Assembly: GCA_937885465.1 (NCBI GenBank)
Contig: CAKZZM010000134.1
Coordinates: 1 to 17,166 of the forward strand
Length of the DNA stretch: 17,166 nt
Reading direction: 5' to 3'
From: an uncultured Bacteroidales bacterium
GTDB lineage: Bacteria; Bacteroidota; Bacteroidia; Bacteroidales; Paludibacteraceae
Under the pieces are notes generated by a model that was given only the letters and a program-made list of their open reading frames with translations, did no database searches and had not been told where the DNA came from. The position numbers and the translations under genes were made by a program. Positions 7,835 to 13,721 of the stretch are shown here, piece by piece (positions within the stretch are counted from its first letter, which is position 1; each line of letters begins with the position of its first letter).

Positions 7835-8701
7835 ATGTCAAAGCGTAAACATCGTTTTTTTAATACATATCTTACAGCGACGATATCGGTGGCGTTAGTG
7901 CTTCTGTTAGTGGGGTTGGAGTGCGTCATTGCCCTTGGCGCAACATCGTTGTTAGAGAGGATAAAAGAGTCAACGGTAGTAACGATGGTGCTTTCCGATG
8001 ATACTACTTCTGCCGACTCGTCGAGAGTTGTGAGAATACTGAATGTCGCTCCGTTCTGCCGTTCGTATGAGTATATATCAAAGGAAAAAGCCCTTAAAGA
8101 GCATATTGAGAATCTGGGCGAAGATCCTACGGAGTTTCTCGGTTATAATCCTCTGAGGGCTGCTTTTGAGGTTAGGATAGCTTCCGATTATGTGCAGCAA
8201 GACAGTCTTGAGCGGATCGCCGCTAAATTGGGCAAGTATGAGTTTGTGGAGAATGTAAGTTATCCGCGTGCAGTGGTAGGCTTTTTCAGCAGAAATATAG
8301 GTACACTAACTTGGGTGTTATCCGGTGTTGCTGTTATTCTGCTGATTATCTCTATAGTCTTGGTCGTTAATACTATTCGCCTGACTGTTTATTCTCGTCG
8401 CTTCAGTATTCATACGATGAAGTTAGTAGGTGCCACACCTTGGATAATTAAAGGTCCGATAGTGAGAAAGAGTATGCGTATGGGATTGTGGGCAAGTCTG
8501 CTTGCTTTGGCACTGCTTGCTGCGGTGGTGTATTATTGCCATTATAGTTTAGGATTATGGCTGTTGCCTCTCACTTGGCAGAATGTGGCGATAGTGTCCG
8601 CTGTCGTGATTTTGTCGGGTTTGCTCTTCACCTTCTTTGCATCCGTCTTTGCCGTGAATAAGTATATTAGAATGAAGACAGACGACTTGTATTTTGTGTA
8701 A
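7835..8701 (+). CDS. ftsX: Cell division protein FtsX
   Basis: This 288-residue protein is the permease-like partner of FtsE, which couples ATP binding to activation of peptidoglycan hydrolases at the division site. The architecture is right: short cytoplasmic N terminus, helix 1 (about 14-37), a periplasmic domain (about 40-155, with EYISKEKALKEHIENLG and YEFVENVSYP), then three helices (about 157-180, 217-238 and 250-274). The loop NTIRLTVYSRRFSIHTMKLV is the conserved cytoplasmic segment contacting FtsE. ftsE is not in the window; separate location is common in Bacteroidota. It begins 42 bases after the terminator at 7758-7793, so a promoter is expected there, but I see no good TAnnTTTG. 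Assignment is secure. Confidence 0.93.
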   Translation: MSKRKHRFFNTYLTATISVALVLLLVGLECVIALGATSLLERIKESTVVTMVLSDDTTSADSSRVVRILNVAPFCRSYEYISKEKALKEHIENLGEDPTEFLGYNPLRAAFEVRIASDYVQQDSLERIAAKLGKYEFVENVSYPRAVVGFFSRNIGTLTWVLSGVAVILLIISIVLVVNTIRLTVYSRRFSIHTMKLVGATPWIIKGPIVRKSMRMGLWASLLALALLAAVVYYCHYSLGLWLLPLTWQNVAIVSAVVILSGLLFTFFASVFAVNKYIRMKTDDLYFV

Positions 8702-8777
8702 AACAATTCTGTATTTTTCGGATTTTCTACCTGTTCTATTTTTTACGGATTTCTTTCTAATTTTAAATTTTTAAGAG

Positions 8778-8993
8778 ATGAAATATAATTTACCGAAACT
8801 TAACTTGATACTGATTGCTATCTCGTTCGTTATTATTATAATAGGTTTTTGCCTTATGGTAGGTGAGCCGAGCGGTGCAACGGAGTATAACCCCGATATA
8901 TTTTCTTTCAGGCGAATAACCGTTGGTCCGATGATTTCGCTTTTCGGCTTTGTGATGATGGTTTTTGCCATTTTGTTCAAAAAAAGAAAATAG
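8778..8993 (+). CDS. DUF3098 family two-helix membrane protein
   Basis: This 71-residue protein has two hydrophobic segments (about residues 9-27 and 48-67) joined by the loop EPSGATEYNPDIFSFRRITVGP and ending in KKRK. That is the pattern of the DUF3098 family, found in Bacteroidota between ftsX and the undecaprenyl-diphosphatase gene, exactly the position here. The function is unknown; position suggests a role with the cell envelope. A weak ribosome site (AAGAG) precedes the ATG. The 76-base gap from ftsX is T-rich with no clear promoter; TAATTTTA near 8757 is one base off the -7 box. Confidence 0.88.
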   Translation: MKYNLPKLNLILIAISFVIIIIGFCLMVGEPSGATEYNPDIFSFRRITVGPMISLFGFVMMVFAILFKKRK

Positions 8994-9061
8994 TCGAAGG
9001 TCAGGGCAGATCTCTAAAGTCGAAGGTTAGGGTAGAGTCTTAAAGTCTAAAGTCGAAAGTC
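8992..9061 (+). repeat. Tandem 26-base repeat, two and a half copies, before uppP
   Basis: Two copies of a 26-base unit beginning AGTCGAAGGT lie head to tail at 8992-9017 and 9018-9043, differing at a few positions. A degenerate continuation (AGTCTAAAGTCGAAAGTC, 9044-9061) follows. The array begins in the stop codon of the DUF3098 gene and fills most of the 84-base gap to uppP. A related word in reverse orientation (GACTTCTGACTTT) occurs at 17090-17102. Confidence 0.7.
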
Positions 9062-9077
9062 ATTCGCATTTTCTCTT

Positions 9078-9890
9078 ATGTCGTGGTTTGAAGCATTAAT
9101 ATTAGGTGTGTTGCAAGGTCTGACGGAGTTTTTGCCGGTCAGCAGTAGTGGTCATTTGGAGATTGGTCAGGCGTTGCTCGGGACAGCGAGTGAGGATAAC
9201 TTGATGTTCACAGTGCTATTGCATGTTGCGACGGTATGCTCAACTCTTGTTATTCTTTGGAAAGAGGTATGGAGACTGCTAAAAGGCACTTTTACAACAA
9301 CGAAGTGGAATGAGGAGAAAGATTATGTGGCGAAGATTCTGGTGTCGATGATTCCGGTTTTTATTGTCGGGATGTTCTTCAAGGATGAGGTTGAAAATTT
9401 CTTTGGCAGTGGTTTGCTGATTGTCGGAATATGTCTTCTCATTACGGCTTGTTTGCTCTGTTTGTCGGAGGTATTGACAAAGCGTCGCGGAGGCGATGGG
9501 CATGAGGTGAGTTATATAGATTCAATCATAATAGGTTGCGCCCAAGCGATAGCCGTATTGCCGGGCTTGAGTCGTTCAGGAACGACGATTGCTACCGGGT
9601 TGCTATGCGGCGTGAAGAAGGAGTCGGTGGCGCAGTTCTCCTTCCTAATGGTGCTTATCCCTATTCTCGGCGAGTCGTTTCTTAATCTTTTGGATATACT
9701 GAAAGGTGAGGTTATCTTTCAGTCAATAGGAATAGTGCCGGCTGTTGTTGGTTTTGTGGCGGCTTTTGTAACGGGTTGCGCTGCCTGTAAGTGGATGCTT
9801 GGCATCGTCCGCCGCGGTAGGTTGACGTGGTTTGCATTATATTGCGCCGTGGCGGGTGTTTTCGCCATCGCATATGAGTTGATAAAGTAA
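9078..9890 (+). CDS. uppP: Undecaprenyl-diphosphatase UppP (BacA)
   Basis: This 270-residue integral membrane enzyme removes a phosphate from undecaprenyl diphosphate, recycling the lipid carrier for peptidoglycan and other envelope polymers. Both family signatures are intact: QGLTEFLPVSSSGH (13-26) with the catalytic Glu17 and His26, and PGLSRSGTT (162-170) with Arg166. Several hydrophobic helices alternate through the chain, and the length is normal. The ATG at 9078 is followed directly by the conserved N-terminal helix (SWFEALILGVLQGLTEF). No Shine-Dalgarno is seen. truB begins 2 bases after the stop, implying one transcript. Confidence 0.96.
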   Translation: MSWFEALILGVLQGLTEFLPVSSSGHLEIGQALLGTASEDNLMFTVLLHVATVCSTLVILWKEVWRLLKGTFTTTKWNEEKDYVAKILVSMIPVFIVGMFFKDEVENFFGSGLLIVGICLLITACLLCLSEVLTKRRGGDGHEVSYIDSIIIGCAQAIAVLPGLSRSGTTIATGLLCGVKKESVAQFSFLMVLIPILGESFLNLLDILKGEVIFQSIGIVPAVVGFVAAFVTGCAACKWMLGIVRRGRLTWFALYCAVAGVFAIAYELIK

Positions 9891-9892
9891 TT

Positions 9893-10594
9893 TTGGAAGA
9901 TTTAGATTATATTGCGGGGGCATTGTTGCCTGTTAATAAACCTTTGGGTTGGACATCTTTCGATGTTGTGGGTAAGATACGGTGGTTGCTGTGCAGGCGT
10001 TTAGGAATAAAGAAACTGAAGGTTGGTCATACAGGAACACTTGACCCGTTGGCAACGGGAGTGGTGGTCGTCTGCACGGGCAGGAAGACGAAAGAGATAG
10101 ATGCATTGCAGCAGCATGTAAAAGAATATGTGGCGACACTGCAACTCGGAGCGACAACGCCATCGTACGATTTAGAGAAGCCTATTGATAAGACATACCC
10201 GACCGCACATATTACTCGGTCGCTGATAGACGAAGTGTTGCCGCGTTTCAGGGGTGAGATATGGCAGGTGCCGCCCACCTTTTCAGCCGTTAAGATCGAC
10301 GGCAAACGCGCTTACGAATATGCTCGCAAAGGCGAGGAAATAGATATAAAACCCAAACTGCTCGTGATAGACGAGTTGGAAGTGCTGTCGTTTGATGCCG
10401 CATCGATGCGACTTACATTGAGGATAGTATGTTCCAAGGGGACATATATCCGTGCTTTGGCACGCGATATGGGTGAGGCTCTCGGCTCGGGAGCGCATCT
10501 CACTGCCCTATGCCGCATGAGAGTGGGGGATATACGATTAGAAGACTGCTACTCAATAGAGCAGATCGAAGAAATGTTAAAACTAAAACAATAG
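9893..10594 (+). CDS. truB: tRNA pseudouridine(55) synthase TruB
   Basis: This 233-residue cytoplasmic enzyme converts U55 in the T-loop of tRNAs to pseudouridine. LLPVNKPLGWTSFDVV (11-26) and VGHTGTLDPLATG (44-56) with the catalytic Asp51 are unmistakable. Also present are the substrate-loop VPPTFSAVKIDGKRAYEYAR and CSKGTYIRALARDMGEAL. The only standard start in the open frame is TTG at 9893; an in-frame TGA lies at 9875-9877 and no ATG or GTG intervenes. The TTG lies 2 bases after the uppP stop, so expression probably depends on coupling with uppP. The C-terminal extension found in proteobacterial TruB is short here, as usual in Bacteroidota. It is followed 5 bases later by queA. Confidence 0.95.
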   Translation: MEDLDYIAGALLPVNKPLGWTSFDVVGKIRWLLCRRLGIKKLKVGHTGTLDPLATGVVVVCTGRKTKEIDALQQHVKEYVATLQLGATTPSYDLEKPIDKTYPTAHITRSLIDEVLPRFRGEIWQVPPTFSAVKIDGKRAYEYARKGEEIDIKPKLLVIDELEVLSFDAASMRLTLRIVCSKGTYIRALARDMGEALGSGAHLTALCRMRVGDIRLEDCYSIEQIEEMLKLKQ

Positions 10595-10599
10595 CATAG

Positions 10600-11712
10600 A
10601 TGAAACTATCTCAATTCAAATTTAACCTTCCGACGGAGTTGATAGCGCAGCATCCGTTGCCTTATCGTGACGATTCTCGCCTTATGGTTTTGCATAGGAA
10701 GACGGGGGCAATAGAGCATAAGATGATGCCCGACTTGATATCCTATTTTGATGAAGGTGATTTGTTCGTGTTTAACGATACCAAGGTCTTCCCTGCCCGT
10801 TTGTTTGCAACGAAGGAGAAGACTAATGCTCGCATTGAGGTATTCCTCTTGAGGGAATTGAGCCATGAGAATCGTTATTGGGATGTGTTGGTTGACCCTG
10901 CTCGTAAGATAAGAATCGGTAATAAGTTGTTCTTCAGCAACGATAGTTCTATCGTGGCTGAGGTTATTGATAACACCACTTCTCGCGGCAGAACAGTTCG
11001 TTTTTTGACCGACTATAACAATGATGATTTTGTGGATCATCTGTATGCTCTCGGTGAGACTCCTCTACCTAAGTATATTCAGCGTGTATATGAGAACACG
11101 GAGACAGATGAGGAGTCGCGCAAGCAGTTCGATATTTCTCTTCGTGAGCAGCGTAAGGAGGACAGAGACCGCTATCAGGCTATCTTCGCCAAGCATATAG
11201 GTGCCGTGGCGGCCCCCGCTGCGTGTCTGCACTTCTCGAAGACAATACTGAAACGCTTGGAGATTAGGGGCGTGGATATGCAGTTTATCACTTCGCACAT
11301 GAGTTTGGGTAACTTCAAGTCGGTGGATGTGGAAGATCTGACTAAGCATAAGGTTGATTCAGAGCAGATTTTCATATCTCAGTCGGTGTCGGATGCAGTA
11401 GATAGGGCGCATGCAGGCAAGCATCGTATTTGCGCAGTTGGTACGGAGATAATGCGAGCATTGGAAACGGTGGCAGGAACGCAAGGGCAAGTGCCGCCAT
11501 TCACGGGTTGGACAAATAAGTTTATCTATCCGCCGTACGATTTTGCTGTCGCTAATGCCTTCTTCGTAAATATGTATATGCCTCAGTCGTCGCAACTCAT
11601 TCAGGTAGCTGCCTTTGCGGGGTATGAAAACACTATGGCGGCATATAAGGAGGCGGTGAAAGAGGAGTATCGTTTTGGTGATTATGGCGATGCGATGTTA
11701 GTGGTGGACTAA
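10600..11712 (+). CDS. queA: SAM:tRNA ribosyltransferase-isomerase QueA, with altered motifs
   Basis: QueA transfers and rearranges the ribosyl part of SAM onto preQ1-modified tRNA, giving epoxyqueuosine in the wobble position. This 370-residue protein has the family N terminus (KLSQFKFNLPTELIAQHP), VFNDTKVFPARL (57-68), VDVEDLTKHK (242-251), GWTNKFIYPPYDFAVANA (303-320) and YRFGDYGDAMLVVD at the end. It departs from the usual sequence at the most conserved places. The motif normally written APTAGLHF reads APAACLHF (205-212), the ITLHxGLGNF motif reads ITSHMSLGNF (230-239), and VGTT reads VGTE (280-283). An insert of about 20 residues (164-189) also lengthens it. The fold and context next to truB support QueA, but activity may be changed. 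The gene starts 5 bases after truB. Confidence 0.88.
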   Translation: MKLSQFKFNLPTELIAQHPLPYRDDSRLMVLHRKTGAIEHKMMPDLISYFDEGDLFVFNDTKVFPARLFATKEKTNARIEVFLLRELSHENRYWDVLVDPARKIRIGNKLFFSNDSSIVAEVIDNTTSRGRTVRFLTDYNNDDFVDHLYALGETPLPKYIQRVYENTETDEESRKQFDISLREQRKEDRDRYQAIFAKHIGAVAAPAACLHFSKTILKRLEIRGVDMQFITSHMSLGNFKSVDVEDLTKHKVDSEQIFISQSVSDAVDRAHAGKHRICAVGTEIMRALETVAGTQGQVPPFTGWTNKFIYPPYDFAVANAFFVNMYMPQSSQLIQVAAFAGYENTMAAYKEAVKEEYRFGDYGDAMLVVD

Positions 11713-11746
11713 AAGTTAGTGGTTAACTAAAAAAAGTATTTTTTTT

Positions 11747-11778
11747 CTTGTGAGAGTAAGAAAAAAGCAGTAATTTTG
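11747..11778 (+). promoter_or_regulatory. Bacteroidota-type promoter for rplS
   Basis: TAATTTTG at 11771-11778 matches the TAnnTTTG -7 box exactly, and CTTG at 11747-11750 (three of four bases of the TTTG -33 box) lies 20 bases upstream. The start would be near 11784, giving rplS an unusually long leader of about 190 bases. It is located 35 bases after queA, so rplS can be transcribed separately. Confidence 0.65.
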
Positions 11779-11824
11779 CATTTAGTTTCGCTTGCGTCTC
11801 TCGCCGAGCAGTCGAAGAATACAT

Positions 11825-11847
11825 GAAGTACGATGTACGAAGTACGA
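11825..11847 (+). repeat. GTACGA direct repeats in the rplS leader
   Basis: Three GTACGA words follow each other within 23 bases (11828-11833, 11835-11840, 11842-11847), two of them extended to AAGTACGA, the core of the repeat seen between gldK and gldL. Confidence 0.5.
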
Positions 11848-11852
11848 AAGTG

Positions 11853-11908
11853 CTACGTTCGGAGACGTTCTCTACTACCAGAACGTTCGGAGACGTTCAC
11901 TACTTTCG
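11853..11908 (+). repeat. Two tandem 28-base hairpin units in the rplS leader
   Basis: Units at 11853-11880 and 11881-11908 agree at 22 of 28 positions. Each contains ACGTTCGGAGACGTTC, in which ACGT and its flanks pair across the TCGGAG centre (the second copy has a 6-base stem, GAACGT/ACGTTC). The second copy's 18-base core occurs again, identical, at 17144-17161. Both units would be transcribed as hairpins between the promoter and rplS. Confidence 0.75.
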
Positions 11909-11935
11909 ATGAGCGTTTGAGGTGCATACGCAAAG

Positions 11936-11958
11936 CGGGTAATAATCCCGTGAGGGAT
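11936..11958 (+). promoter_or_regulatory. Possible two-state hairpin just upstream of rplS
   Basis: CGGG (11936-11939) can pair with CCCG (11947-11950). Alternatively ATCCC (11945-11949) can pair with GGGAT (11954-11958) around the loop GTGA, a GNRA tetraloop in RNA. The two stems share the CCC and exclude each other. The second ends 17 bases before the rplS ATG, close enough to affect ribosome access. Control by L19 itself is only a guess. Confidence 0.35.
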
Positions 11959-11975
11959 AATAAATTGTTATAACA

Positions 11976-12332
11976 ATGGATCTTATTAAGATTGCAGAAG
12001 CGGCGTTTGCCGGTGAGAAGAAAGAGTTCCCTGCATTTAAGGCGGGTGACACAGTGACGGTTGCCTACCGTATCAAAGAGGGTAACAAGGAGCGTATTCA
12101 GGAGTTCCGCGGTGATGTTATCAAGGTCAGTGGCGGAGATGGTCAGAAACGTTTTACCGTTCGTAAGATGTCAGGAAATGTGGGTGTAGAGAGGATTTTC
12201 CCGCTCGATTCTCCTTTCATCGATTCTATTACCGTTAATAAGTATGGTAAGGTTCGCAGAGCGAAACTTTATTATCTTCGCAAACGTACAGGTAAGAAAG
12301 CTCGTATTCCGGAGCGTATTATCAAAAAGTAA
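11976..12332 (+). CDS. rplS: 50S ribosomal protein L19
   Basis: This 118-residue protein sits at the 30S-50S interface of the ribosome. Family sequences are complete: FKAGDTVTVAYRIKEGNKERIQEFRGDVI, then the SGNVGVERIFPLDSPFID signature (about 68-85), then KVRRAKLYYLRKRTGKKARI. The length is standard. The ATG has no Shine-Dalgarno; it follows an A/T-rich stretch and a hairpin (11945-11958). Unlike the rpsP-rimM-trmD-rplS operon of many bacteria, L19 here stands alone after queA, with its own promoter (11747-11778) and terminator (12411-12440). Confidence 0.97.
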   Translation: MDLIKIAEAAFAGEKKEFPAFKAGDTVTVAYRIKEGNKERIQEFRGDVIKVSGGDGQKRFTVRKMSGNVGVERIFPLDSPFIDSITVNKYGKVRRAKLYYLRKRTGKKARIPERIIKK

Positions 12333-12338
12333 GAGTCG

Positions 12339-12391
12339 CGGCATACGCTTCATACGAGGCACAGGAGTGCCTCGCTACTACAGAAATGCCG
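12339..12391 (+). repeat. Nested inverted repeats after rplS
   Basis: An 8-base perfect stem, CGAGGCAC (12355-12362) with GTGCCTCG (12367-12374) around AGGA, is enclosed by a second pair, CGGCAT (12339-12344) with ATGCCG (12386-12391). No T run follows, so it is not itself a terminator. It may protect the 3' end of the message or be a repeat element. Confidence 0.55.
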
Positions 12392-12410
12392 TGTGCAAAG
12401 CACCTAAGTT

Positions 12411-12440
12411 GGAGCGGACCTTGTGTTCGCTCCTTTTTTT
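12411..12440 (+). terminator. Factor-independent terminator of rplS
   Basis: GGAGCG (12411-12416) pairs with CGCTCC (12428-12433), extended by a G-T and an A-T pair, and is followed directly by seven T (12434-12440). This is a textbook intrinsic terminator and closes the plus-strand half before the convergent minus-strand operon. Confidence 0.85.
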
Positions 12441-12465
12441 AGATAAAGTGTTTGCTTCTTTTGTA

Positions 12466-12505
12466 AAGCAAAGGAGAGTACCGAAGTCGGTACTCTCCTT
12501 TGCTT
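12466..12505 (-). terminator. Long perfect hairpin at the 3' end of the minus-strand operon
   Basis: AAGCAAAGGAGAGTACC (12466-12482) is a perfect 17-base inverted repeat of 12489-12505 with a 6-base loop that can pair further. It overlaps the stop codon of the cysteine peptidase gene. The T run on the minus strand is poor (TTTGCTTTAC), so it may act as a 3' end stabiliser, a weak terminator or a roadblock between convergent transcripts. A nearby TTTGCTT (about 12451) could compete for the AAGCAAA arm. Confidence 0.55.
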
Positions 12506-13721
12506 AGCGGATATTTAGTTTCTTGCGGATATCTTTAGGGATGGCATTTTTATGGACGAGGACATCGTTGGTTTTGTAAGCCATGAAGGCGCGAGAAATA
12601 TACCAGATGCCGTGGTAGTCGCTTCGTTGCGTTCCCCAAGAGTTCTTTACCATATAGTATTCTTTGCCATTTTGGTCGGTAGCGATACCGAATATTTGCA
12701 TACCGTGGTCATCAGTGTTATCCCAGTTGTCGTATGCCTGTTGTCTCAGTTCTTGTGTTACCTCTATTTCGGGTAAAGGCCTTTTTGTCAGTTCGCTTTT
12801 TTTCTCATCGGCAGATAGTCCGAGCCAATACGCCATATCGCTGCCGGTGAGGTCAGCGCCATGGTCGGCATCAGGACATACGCCGATACCTTTTCTTGTA
12901 AAGCCCACCTCGCTGACATCGGCTCCCCAAGCGAGTGTGTAGCCGTTTTTGATGGCGTTGTCGATGATACGCATCATGTCGTCAAGCGGGACATTATACA
13001 TTTGGTCCATACGCCAATTATCAGGAACCTCGAGGGCAAAACGAGTGTAGAAAGGGTGGTGAGTATATGAGGTGATGCTCACATAATCTTCTTCTTTCAG
13101 CCCGAGGTATTCAACGAATGAGCGGGGAGTGTATTCTTTTCCGTTCCAGACGAAGTTGTCGGGACATTTGCCGAGATAGGTATCCCAAATAGCGGCGAAG
13201 GCATCTCTCCATACGGGGCTCAGTTTCTTTATCCCGCTTGTGGTAAGGGCTTTGAGGTAAGCCTTGCTGACTGCGTCCACCTCTTTATGTACGGGCAGGG
13301 TATCAGCTTCCGTCCATGCATATTGAATACCTGGCATAGCCTCTTGCGGCACGAGTCCGTAGTGTTCCATACAGTAGATAACATCGTATGCACTGCCGCC
13401 TGCGGCGTAACTGCTACCCTCGCCGTATTGGCGGACGAAATAGGTGGCGCGGTCGAGCATAGTCTTGCTGACAACGAACATTTCAGAAAAGTCAAGCTCA
13501 ATGCCTTTTGTGCGGAGAACTTCGCTCTCTAAGAAACCGAGAGCGGAGAAAGCCCAGCATGTGCCGGAGCGGTGCTGATCTTTGACGGGGGTGATGGCAA
13601 CGGAGTCGCGGGTGGTGAAGTCCCAGCCCTCCGTGGTATCTTGCTCTGCTTCGATAGTGTCGCTCTGCGCGAAGGCGGTGCCGCTGAGCAAAACTGATAG
13701 GAATAAAAAGATTTTTTTCAT
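12504..13721 (-). CDS. Exported papain-like (C1) cysteine peptidase, bleomycin hydrolase type
   Basis: This 405-residue protein has a signal peptide (MKKIFLFLSVLLSGTAFA, cleavage before QSD), then VAITPVKDQHRSGTCWAFSA, giving the oxyanion Gln49 and catalytic Cys55. DDHGMQIFGIA carries the catalytic His339, and MVKNSWG carries Asn360. This spacing, with a large insert between Cys and His, fits peptidase subfamily C1B (bleomycin hydrolase/aminopeptidase C), common in Bacteroidota. The motif usually read SGRCW is SGTCW here. The signal peptide places it in the periplasm or beyond, whereas the classical enzymes are cytosolic. There is no visible T9SS C-terminal sorting domain. Its ATG overlaps the stop of the upstream gene by one base (TAATG), so it is the third gene of a coupled operon. 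Substrate unknown. Confidence 0.88.
   Translation of the reverse strand: MKKIFLFLSVLLSGTAFAQSDTIEAEQDTTEGWDFTTRDSVAITPVKDQHRSGTCWAFSALGFLESEVLRTKGIELDFSEMFVVSKTMLDRATYFVRQYGEGSSYAAGGSAYDVIYCMEHYGLVPQEAMPGIQYAWTEADTLPVHKEVDAVSKAYLKALTTSGIKKLSPVWRDAFAAIWDTYLGKCPDNFVWNGKEYTPRSFVEYLGLKEEDYVSITSYTHHPFYTRFALEVPDNWRMDQMYNVPLDDMMRIIDNAIKNGYTLAWGADVSEVGFTRKGIGVCPDADHGADLTGSDMAYWLGLSADEKKSELTKRPLPEIEVTQELRQQAYDNWDNTDDHGMQIFGIATDQNGKEYYMVKNSWGTQRSDYHGIWYISRAFMAYKTNDVLVHKNAIPKDIRKKLNIR

Noticed and set aside
9893..11712. A preQ1 riboswitch or tRNA-modification regulon signal before truB-queA
   Set aside because: Gaps of 2 and 5 bases leave no room for a riboswitch.
11715..11745. Possible terminator after queA (TTAGT/ACTAA stem followed by A and T runs)
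   Set aside because: The stem is only five A/T-rich pairs and is followed by A, not T; the T run comes later and belongs to the promoter region of rplS.
11853..11908. CRISPR-like array
   Set aside because: Only two units directly adjoining, with no unique spacers of constant length and no cas genes.
12244..12507. Plus-strand frame of 87 codons overlapping the end of rplS
   Set aside because: It runs through the rplS terminator and the inverted repeats, and shares rplS coding bases in another frame; no evidence of a gene.
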